Positions 51,270-58,033 of a DNA stretch of 64,000 nt are shown one piece after another (the first letter of the stretch is position 1; every line of letters begins with the position of its first letter). Origin of the DNA: Amycolatopsis lexingtonensis (GTDB lineage Bacteria; Actinomycetota; Actinomycetes; Mycobacteriales; Pseudonocardiaceae); the NCBI RefSeq assembly GCF_014873755.1, contig NZ_JADBEG010000001.1:2854501-2918500 (forward strand), read 5' to 3'. Made by a program: the position numbers and the translations under genes. Under the pieces are notes generated by a model. The model did not search any database, was not told the DNA's origin, and saw only the letters and a program-made list of their open reading frames with translations.

Positions 51270-53395
51270 GTTTCCTTCTTCGCCTCGGGTTTTCCGGTTT
51301 TCTTCAGCAGGCGGCGCGTGCCCAGCAGCGCGAACGGCCCGAGCACGACCACGAACGCGGGCGTGCCGTTGAAGTGGTCCGAGCCGGTGCCCGCCGACGT
51401 CGTGATGGTGACGTCGACCGGGATCGCGCCGACCCAGTAGACGTTCGAGATGGTGAGGTTCGTGGTGCCGCTGCACGGCACGGTCGGGGACGAGGCCGAA
51501 CCCAACGCGGTCGCCTTGCACTTCGCGGCGGCGCCGTTGCCGTTCGCGGTCACGGTGACGATGATCTGCTGGTCCGGTGCGCCCTTGCCCTGGACGTGGG
51601 TGATCTTGATCGTCGGCGGTCCCGAGGGCACGCGCACCGTCTTCCGGCCTGGGCTCCCGGTGAGCGCGGCGCCCGAGCCGTACCGGGTGACCGCGCGGAC
51701 GGTGACCGTGACCGACCCGGAAAGCCCGGAGAACTCGGTCGACGTCCCGGAAACCTGGCGCTCCCCCGCGCCCGTCGCGCTGACCAGGTAGTGCACCAGG
51801 TCCGCGCCGTGCAGGTCCGGCGCGGACCAGCTCGCCGAGACCTTCCCGCCCGTCCCGGCGGTCAGGGTGACCGACGGCGCGCCGGCCGCCTGCCCCGGCG
51901 CCGCCACCTTCGCGCTCGCGCCCGGGCCGCGGCCCGCGGAGTTCTCCGCGGCCACCGTGACCACATAGGACTTCCCGTTGTCCAGCCCGCTCACGGTGGC
52001 GCGCCGCGACGTCCCGGAGACCGTCGTCGACCCGCCCGCCCAGGACACGCGGTACGCGGTGATCCGCGCGCCGTTGTCCGCCGCGGCCGCCCACGTCACG
52101 ACGACGGAGCCGGCCGACGCCGACGCGCTGACGTTGCGCGGCGCCCCCGGCGGCGTCGCCTTCGCGACCGGCGGCGGCACCGGCCGGGACGGCGGCTGCG
52201 GCGGGGCCGGTGGCGCCGAACCGGTGTCCGACGGCTGCGGCGGGGCCGGCGGCGGGGTCGCGGCCTGGTGCCGGGCCTGCTCGTCGACGGCCACGTCGGC
52301 GACCGAACCGTCGTCCCCGTCGACGATCAGCACGTGCGAGCCGTCCGAGCTGTCGACGTAGACGCGGTCGTCCTGGCCGTGCGCCAGCCTCGGTCGCCCA
52401 CCGGGCACCTTCTTGGTGCCCTTGAGGGTGCCGTGGCTGTCGTAGGTCCGGACCTCGTTGCGGGTTTCGTCGACCAGCGCGACGACGTGCGAGGTGGCGA
52501 CCGGGCCGCTGAACCGGCCGTCCTTGGGCAGGTCGACCGAAACCGGACGGCCGGCGGGGCCGTCCTTCCCGAGCCCGGTGGTGTCGATCAGGTGCAGCTG
52601 GTTGCGGTCCGGGTCGGCGACGGCGAGCCGCCCGTCGACCGAGGTGTTGGCCACCAGCGCCGTCGCGGGCAGCTTGACGCCGATCGCGACGGGCTCGCCG
52701 AGCCCGTCTTTGCTCACCGGGCTCAGCGTGTCCGCGGTGACGTCCAGCACCACCGGCCGGTCGTCGGCCAGCGCGAGCAGCCCGCTGTGCCCGGCGGGCA
52801 GGTGCGCCGGGCAGGTCGGGGTGGCGGCGCCGCGCGGCAGTTCGCACACCGAGCCGGTGTCGATCCGGTACACCCACAGGGTTCCGTCGCCGGTCGCGAC
52901 GGGCGTGGCCAGCGGACCGCCGGCCGCGACGGTGGCCACCGGGTCACCGAGCCGGACGATCCGGCCGGCGTTGCGGTAGACCAGGTACGGCCCGCCCGCG
53001 ACCTCCAGTACCGACGGCGTTTCGGCGGCGGGCGGCGCGATCGTGCTCTCCACGCCCAGCGTCGACTTGTCGAACAGGGTGATCCGCGACCGGTCGACGA
53101 CGTAGCCGGACCGGCCGCCCTGCGCGACCTGGCTGCCCGGCCCGGCGGGCACCCCCGCCCGCGCGTCGACCTGACCGGCCCCGCCGTCGACGTGCAGCGC
53201 GGACTGGAGCGCGTCGCTGTACACCCAGTGACCGGCCTGGACGTACTCCAGGTCCGACGGCATCGGCGCCCGGCCGGCGACGGCCACCCCGATCAGCGCG
53301 AGGCACCCGGCGACCAGGAACGCGAGCACCAGCCGGGTTCGCGCGGCGGCGCCGAGCCCGCGGCCCTTCTTCTCCGTGCCCTCCCCGGCATACAT
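51266..53395 (-). CDS. Membrane-anchored beta-propeller-like / fibronectin type III protein
   Basis: 709 residues. A membrane segment at ~20-40 (LVLAFLVAGCLALIGVAVAG) anchors an external region of repeated strands (~50-370) resembling a propeller (GYVVDRSRITLFDKS, QLHLIDTTGLG, VYVDSSDGSHVLIVDGDDG). A Pro-rich hinge follows, then two fibronectin-III domains (VTWAAAADNGARITAYRVSW; SASWSAPDLHGADLVHYLVS), an extra beta domain and a C-terminal membrane segment. It heads the operon with MoxR, DUF58 and the transglutaminase-like gene. The regulon motif lies about 20 bp upstream. Possibly a wall-spanning ESX accessory; function unknown. Confidence 0.85.
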   Translation of the reverse strand: MYAGEGTEKKGRGLGAAARTRLVLAFLVAGCLALIGVAVAGRAPMPSDLEYVQAGHWVYSDALQSALHVDGGAGQVDARAGVPAGPGSQVAQGGRSGYVVDRSRITLFDKSTLGVESTIAPPAAETPSVLEVAGGPYLVYRNAGRIVRLGDPVATVAAGGPLATPVATGDGTLWVYRIDTGSVCELPRGAATPTCPAHLPAGHSGLLALADDRPVVLDVTADTLSPVSKDGLGEPVAIGVKLPATALVANTSVDGRLAVADPDRNQLHLIDTTGLGKDGPAGRPVSVDLPKDGRFSGPVATSHVVALVDETRNEVRTYDSHGTLKGTKKVPGGRPRLAHGQDDRVYVDSSDGSHVLIVDGDDGSVADVAVDEQARHQAATPPPAPPQPSDTGSAPPAPPQPPSRPVPPPVAKATPPGAPRNVSASASAGSVVVTWAAAADNGARITAYRVSWAGGSTTVSGTSRRATVSGLDNGKSYVVTVAAENSAGRGPGASAKVAAPGQAAGAPSVTLTAGTGGKVSASWSAPDLHGADLVHYLVSATGAGERQVSGTSTEFSGLSGSVTVTVRAVTRYGSGAALTGSPGRKTVRVPSGPPTIKITHVQGKGAPDQQIIVTVTANGNGAAAKCKATALGSASSPTVPCSGTTNLTISNVYWVGAIPVDVTITTSAGTGSDHFNGTPAFVVVLGPFALLGTRRLLKKTGKPEAKKET

Positions 53396-53414
53396 GGCGC
53401 CGACGCTAGGGCCC

Positions 53415-53436
53415 GATCATGAAATTTCGATGAAAC
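53415..53436 (-). promoter_or_regulatory. Shared TTTCAT direct-repeat site, operon-facing copy
   Basis: On the minus strand two TTTCAT units with 11-bp spacing (TTTCATCGAAATTTCATG) point to the fibronectin-III/MoxR operon start at 53395. 21 of 22 bases match 19588-19609. Confidence 0.7.
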
Positions 53437-53453
53437 GCCCTGACCCGCGCCGA

Positions 53454-53472
53454 TGTCATCGAAACCTCAGGT
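53454..53472 (+). promoter_or_regulatory. Shared regulon motif, eccE-facing copy
   Basis: TGTCATCGAAACCTCAGGT is identical to the minus-strand sequence at 23076-23094 and lies 47 bp before eccE. It shares TCATCGAAAnnTCA with the operon-facing copy beside it. Confidence 0.7.
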
Positions 53473-53518
53473 CGGCCGGGAAAACTGAGGCTCCCGGCCG
53501 GCAGGAAGAGGGGGCGCG

Positions 53519-54976
53519 ATGACGGATTTCGGCGCGGCACAGGCGAACGCGCACCGCGGCGCGACCGCACCACCGCCCGCGTACCCCGTGGCCGCGAGTC
53601 CGGCTGCGTTCGGCACGGTGGCTGGCGCGGATGCGGCTTCCCGCGCGGCGGCCCGCGAGGCCGCGCTCGCCGCGTTGTCCGCCGCCCAGCCGCCGTTCTC
53701 CGCAGTCCAGCCGCCATTGCCCGCGGCCCAGCTCCCGTCGTCCGCGGCCCGGCCAGCGTCGGCTGCGGCCCAGCTGCCGTTCTCCGCGACACAGCCGCCG
53801 TTGTCCGCGGCCCAGCCAGCATCGGTCGCCGCCCAGCTGCCGTTCTCCGCCGCCCGGTCGGCGTCGGCCGCGGGTCCGGTCCCGGCGCCCGCGCCACTTC
53901 CGACCCCACCTCGGAATCCCCCGCCCGCACCCCGCCGCACCGCCGGGCGGCCGCGCACGATCGGCGTCGCGCGGATCGTGTGCTGGCAGCTCGTCCTGGT
54001 CGCACTGGTCGCCGCCGCCACCCGGCCGTGGCCTGTGCTCGTCGCCGTCGCGCTCCCGGCCGCGGTGGTCGTCGCACTGACGACCGTCCGGGTGCGCGGC
54101 CGGTGGCTGTCCGCCTGGCTCGTCGTGGGTTCGGACTACGCGCTCCGGGACCGGGTCCGCGACCTGCGCGGTCCGGCCGAAGCGGGCCGGGAACTGCTGC
54201 GCCTGATCTCACCGGAAGCGACCGGGACCGCCGGCGACACCGGCTTCCTGCTCAGCCGCGCGGCCGGGATCACCGTGGTGCTGCAACCGAAGTCGGCCGA
54301 GCGGGACCTGACGAAGGCGATGCCGTCGCCGGAGAGCCTGCTGCCCCCGCCGCACGAACCGGCCAAGGCGGTCGCGGCGCAGGTCGTCCACCACGCGGGC
54401 ATCGCGCGCGACCGCCCGCCCCGCGTGTGGCTCGCGCTCCAGGCACTGCGCACGGCCGACGTCCAGCACGACGCCGACGTCCAGCGCGCGCTCGGCAACA
54501 CCGTGCGGCGGGTGCTGCGCCGGCTCCGGCGCGACGGGCTGCCCGCGCACGGGCTGACCGAACCCGAGCTGCTGGGCACGCTGGCCTCGCTCGCGCACGT
54601 CAACGCCGGACGCGGGCAGGTGCGCGAGGACTGGCGCCACTGGTACAGCGGCCCGATCGCCCAGGCCACGTTCCGCCTCGACGGCTGGGCCGAACTGCCG
54701 CCCGGGGTGGCCCCGCAGCTGCTGCGCTGGCTGCCGGCGAGGATCCCCCGCGCGGCGGTCACGGTGGCGGTCACCGCCCACCGCCCGGCGGCCACGGCCC
54801 GGATCCGCACCGAAGCCACCGTCCGCCTCGCGGCAGCCGGCCCGGAAGACCTGGAAGCCGCGGCCGGTGAGCTGATCCGGCTGGCCAGCGAGTGGGCCCT
54901 GTCCGCGGACCGCCTCGACGGCCGGCACGCCAAGGGGGTGGCGGCCACGCTGCCGATCGGCCTCGCCGGGCCGTGA
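53519..54976 (+). CDS. eccE: ESX component EccE with N-terminal AAQ(L/P)PFSA repeats
   Basis: 485 residues. Two membrane segments (~150-190: VARIVCWQLVLVALVAAATR, VLVAVALPAAVVVALTTV) and the following alpha/beta domain match EccE, which forms the outer edge of the ESX membrane complex. The first ~135 residues are unusual: a Pro/Ala-rich array of degenerate repeats such as AAQLPFSATQPPLS and AAQLPFSAARSASA. It is separated from eccC and eccD by the MoxR operon but completes the eccB-C-D-E-mycP set. Confidence 0.87.
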   Translation: MTDFGAAQANAHRGATAPPPAYPVAASPAAFGTVAGADAASRAAAREAALAALSAAQPPFSAVQPPLPAAQLPSSAARPASAAAQLPFSATQPPLSAAQPASVAAQLPFSAARSASAAGPVPAPAPLPTPPRNPPPAPRRTAGRPRTIGVARIVCWQLVLVALVAAATRPWPVLVAVALPAAVVVALTTVRVRGRWLSAWLVVGSDYALRDRVRDLRGPAEAGRELLRLISPEATGTAGDTGFLLSRAAGITVVLQPKSAERDLTKAMPSPESLLPPPHEPAKAVAAQVVHHAGIARDRPPRVWLALQALRTADVQHDADVQRALGNTVRRVLRRLRRDGLPAHGLTEPELLGTLASLAHVNAGRGQVREDWRHWYSGPIAQATFRLDGWAELPPGVAPQLLRWLPARIPRAAVTVAVTAHRPAATARIRTEATVRLAAAGPEDLEAAAGELIRLASEWALSADRLDGRHAKGVAATLPIGLAGP

Positions 54977-55560
54977 CGACCGGACCCGGAAGCCGAAACC
55001 CGGCAGGCCCTGGTCGAAATGTTCGACGAGGCCAACCAGACCGAGCTCGACCTGGCGTCGGCCCGGCAGTCGGCCCGCGAGGCCGCCGCGGCGGCGAACG
55101 ACCTCGCCAAGGAGTCCGTGCCGGCCGCGGACGACCTCGAAGCCGCCTTCGCCGAAACCACGCGCCTGCTCGAAACCACCGAGGCGCGGGCGGAGCGGCC
55201 ACCGATCCCGACTTCGCGGTCCTGCGGCTGGCCACGCCCCTCGACGTCACCCCGCTGCCGCCCGGCCGGCCGGCCCTCCTGCGGATCGGCGACCAGCTCT
55301 GGCTCCCCGGCCCCGCGGACGACGGCGGCCGGACGCTGCTCACCGGTGTGGTCAACCGGTTCGAGGCGACCGACCGCGGAACGCGGTTGTTCCGCACGAG
55401 CCTCGCGCTCCCCGCCTCGTACGCGGGGACACCGGCCTTCGACGAGCTCGGCGAGGTCGTCGGTATCGCCGTGCCGACGGACGACGGCGGCGGGCTGGTG
55501 CTGAGCATCGACGCCGTCGAGGATCTCCTCCGGGAAGCGGGCGCTCAGCCTGCGAGTTGA
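54977..55560 (+). pseudogene. Decayed trypsin-like serine protease gene
   Basis: Directly after the eccE stop, the same frame runs into an Ala/Glu-rich coiled-coil stretch (MFDEANQTELDLASARQSA, from 55019). Near 55195 homology switches to another frame encoding ATDPDFAVLRLATPL, VVNRFEATDRGTRLF and GTPAFDELGEVVGIAVP, which match the second half of a trypsin-like domain. The first half, with the His and Asp, is missing, and the Ser position (GSP) reads GTP. Internal deletion with frameshift is the simplest reading. Confidence 0.7.
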
Positions 55561-55580
55561 GTGCACGCCTGTACACTCAA
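55557..55580. promoter_or_regulatory. Operator of the reductase-desaturase operon
   Basis: Arms TTGAGTGCAC and GTACACTCAA match at 9 of 10 positions around GCCT. The site lies just before the first start codon of the desaturase operon. TetR-type regulators of mycobacterial desaturase genes bind dyads of this kind; none is encoded nearby. Confidence 0.75.
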
Positions 55581-55648
55581 TGGGCATGGTCACCATCGAC
55601 TGGCCCGGCGAAGTCGTCACCGCCTGCCGTGCGCGGGGTGGTGCGTGA
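55580..55648 (+). CDS. 22-residue upstream peptide coupled to the reductase
   Basis: ATG at 55580 overlaps the last base of the operator dyad. The frame encodes MGMVTIDWPGEVVTACRARG plus two residues and stops in TGATG, overlapping the reductase start. Without a ribosome site before the reductase ATG, translation of this leader may bring ribosomes to it. It may be a leaderless start. It could be a chance frame. Confidence 0.45.
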   Translation: MGMVTIDWPGEVVTACRARGGA

Positions 55649-56745
55649 TGGCGGAAGTCGGAATGCGTCCGCCGGTGTCGCCGCTGCGGCGCCGGGCACT
55701 GCGCGCGCTGCGCTGGCTGTTCACGCCGTTGCGGCCGGACGACTACCTCGAACTGATCAACCCGCTCTGGTCCACCCGTGAGCTGCGCGGGCTCGTCGAG
55801 CGGGTCGAGCCCGAACGCGGCGGGGCGGCGACCGTGCTGATCCGCCCCGGGTACGACTGGGTCGGGCACCGGCCCGGCCAGTACGTGCGGCTGGGCGTGG
55901 TCATCGACGGCGTGCACCACTGGCGCGCGTACTCGCTGACGTCGCGCCCGGACCGCCCGGACGGGCTCATCTCCGTCACGCCCAAGCGGGTCGACGGCGG
56001 TGTCGTCTCGCCGTACCTGGTCGAGCGGGCCCGGCCCGGCGAAGTGGTGCGGCTGGGCGAGGTCGAGGGGTCGTTCACCCTGCCGGACCGGCTTGATCGC
56101 GGCCTGCTGTTCATCACCGCCGGGAGCGGCATCACGCCGGTCATGAGCATGCTGCGGCACCTCGCGCCGGGACCGGGGCTGCGCGACGTCGTGCACGCCC
56201 ATTCGGCGCGGGAGGCGGACGGCGTCATCTTCGGCGACGAACTCGCCGCGCTCGAAAAGGAGCACGACGGGTTCCGGCTCGAACTGCGCATCACCGGGCG
56301 CGACGGCCGGTTCACCCCGGACGCGCTGGAAGACCTCTGCCCGGACTGGCCGGAGCGGGAGACCTACGCCTGCGGGCCCGGCGAACTCCTCGACGCGCTG
56401 CAGGCGCACTGGCAGCGCCACGGCGACGCCGGCCGGCTGCACCACGAACGGTTCCAGCCGATCGTCGGCGGCGAAGGCGCCGAAGGCGACGGCGGGACGG
56501 TGCGGTTCGCCCACCGCAACGTCGACGCCGACTGCCCGCCCGGCACCCCGATTCTCGTCGCCGGGGAGAACGCGGGCGTGGACATGCCGTTCGGCTGCCG
56601 GGTCGGGGTGTGCCACACGTGCGTGCTGCCGATCCGGGAGGGCCGGATCCGCGACCTGCGCACGAACGTCGTCAGCGAGAAGCACAACGAGATCGTGCGC
56701 ACCTGTGTGCACGGCGCCGAAGGCCGGGTCACGGTCGAACTCTGA
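55648..56745 (+). CDS. Ferredoxin/flavodoxin-type NADPH oxidoreductase with C-terminal [2Fe-2S] domain
   Basis: 365 residues. FAD motif RAYSLTS, NAD(P) region LLFITAGSGITPVMSMLRHL and YACGPGELLDAL, then a plant-type ferredoxin domain with Cys ligands in FGCRVGVCHTCVLP and RTCVHG. It matches the electron donor of DesA3-type desaturases (Rv3230c in M. tuberculosis). The desaturase follows 15 bp downstream, in the same order as in mycobacteria. Confidence 0.93.
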   Translation: MAEVGMRPPVSPLRRRALRALRWLFTPLRPDDYLELINPLWSTRELRGLVERVEPERGGAATVLIRPGYDWVGHRPGQYVRLGVVIDGVHHWRAYSLTSRPDRPDGLISVTPKRVDGGVVSPYLVERARPGEVVRLGEVEGSFTLPDRLDRGLLFITAGSGITPVMSMLRHLAPGPGLRDVVHAHSAREADGVIFGDELAALEKEHDGFRLELRITGRDGRFTPDALEDLCPDWPERETYACGPGELLDALQAHWQRHGDAGRLHHERFQPIVGGEGAEGDGGTVRFAHRNVDADCPPGTPILVAGENAGVDMPFGCRVGVCHTCVLPIREGRIRDLRTNVVSEKHNEIVRTCVHGAEGRVTVEL

Positions 56746-56760
56746 GGGAGAAAGGAAAAC

Positions 56761-58023
56761 ATGTCCACGACAACGCACCCGTTCGCCCACCTGAGCGCGG
56801 ACCAGCTCGTCGAACTCGCCCGCGAGTTCGACGCGATCCACGACCACGTGCGCGCCGACCTGGGCGAGCGCGACCGCCGGTACATCAAGGGCGTCATCCG
56901 GCTGCACCGGCAGATCGCGGTCGCCGGCCGGGCCCTGCTGCTCGGCTCACGGTCCAAAGTGGCCTGGACGGCGGGCACCGGCTGCCTGGCCATCGCGAAG
57001 ATCCTGGAAAACATGGAGATCGGGCACAATGTCCTGCACGGTCAGTGGGACTGGATGAACGACCCGTACATCCATTCGTCCACTTGGGACTGGGACACCG
57101 CCTCGACGGCCGCGGCGTGGAAGCACTCGCACAACTACATCCACCACACCTACACCAACATCCGCGGCAAGGACAAAGACCTCGGCTACGAGATCATGCG
57201 CATCGACCCGCACCAGAAGTGGCATCCCGCGTACCTCGCGCAGCCGTTGTACAACCTGCTGCTGATGGCCTTCTTCGAATGGGGCGTCGCGGTCCACGAC
57301 ATGGACGTCGAAGCGATCCGCGCCGGCGAAAAGCCGCTGAAGGACGTGTGGCACGACATCAAGGGCATCTCGGGCAAGGCACGCGACCAGATCCTCAAGG
57401 ACTACGTCGGCTGGCCGCTGGTGAGCGCGCTCGCCGCGACGGCCGTGGGCCGGCTGGTGAAGCCCGAACCCCGGTCACGGCGCCGGGTCCTGGCCGACCG
57501 CGCCCGCGGCCGGGGGTTCCGGGGCGCGGTCCGGGCCCAGCTCGCCGCCGTCCGGAAGGAAGGCGGCGGCACGTTCGCCGCGACGTTCTGGGCCGACTTC
57601 ACCGCGAACGTCATCCGCAACGTCTGGGCGCACTCGATCATCTTCTGCGGCCACTTCCCCGACCAGACCTACACGTTCAGCCAGGAGGAGGTCCGCGACG
57701 AAACCCGCGGCGGCTGGTACGTCCGCCAGCTCGTCGGCGCGGCGAACATCACCGGCTCCCCGCTGTTCCACCTGCTCAGCGGCAACCTCGGCTACCAGGT
57801 CGAGCACCACCTGTTCCCGGACATGCCCAGCAGCCGCTACGCCGAGATCGCGCCGCGGGTGCGGGACATCTGCCGGCGCTACGGCCTGCCGTACAACACC
57901 GGCCCGCTCTCCCGCCAGCTCGGCACGGTGCACCGCACGATCCTGCGCCTGGCGTTCCCCGGTGGGAAGCCGCGCCCGAAGCCCGGCCCGTACCGCGGTG
58001 ACGAGGTGGCCCGCGCCGCCTGA
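56761..58023 (+). CDS. Membrane-associated fatty-acid desaturase (DesA3-like)
   Basis: 420 residues. Three histidine boxes for the di-iron centre are visible: HNVLHGQW, HSHNYIHHTYTN and QVEHHLFPDMP. The family introduces a double bond in acyl-CoA (stearoyl-CoA to oleoyl-CoA in DesA3). Strong ribosome site GAGGGAGAAAGG. It is co-transcribed with the reductase and is probably controlled by the dyad at 55557 in response to lipid state. Confidence 0.93.
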   Translation: MSTTTHPFAHLSADQLVELAREFDAIHDHVRADLGERDRRYIKGVIRLHRQIAVAGRALLLGSRSKVAWTAGTGCLAIAKILENMEIGHNVLHGQWDWMNDPYIHSSTWDWDTASTAAAWKHSHNYIHHTYTNIRGKDKDLGYEIMRIDPHQKWHPAYLAQPLYNLLLMAFFEWGVAVHDMDVEAIRAGEKPLKDVWHDIKGISGKARDQILKDYVGWPLVSALAATAVGRLVKPEPRSRRRVLADRARGRGFRGAVRAQLAAVRKEGGGTFAATFWADFTANVIRNVWAHSIIFCGHFPDQTYTFSQEEVRDETRGGWYVRQLVGAANITGSPLFHLLSGNLGYQVEHHLFPDMPSSRYAEIAPRVRDICRRYGLPYNTGPLSRQLGTVHRTILRLAFPGGKPRPKPGPYRGDEVARAA

Positions 58024-58033
58024 GCGGGGCCGG

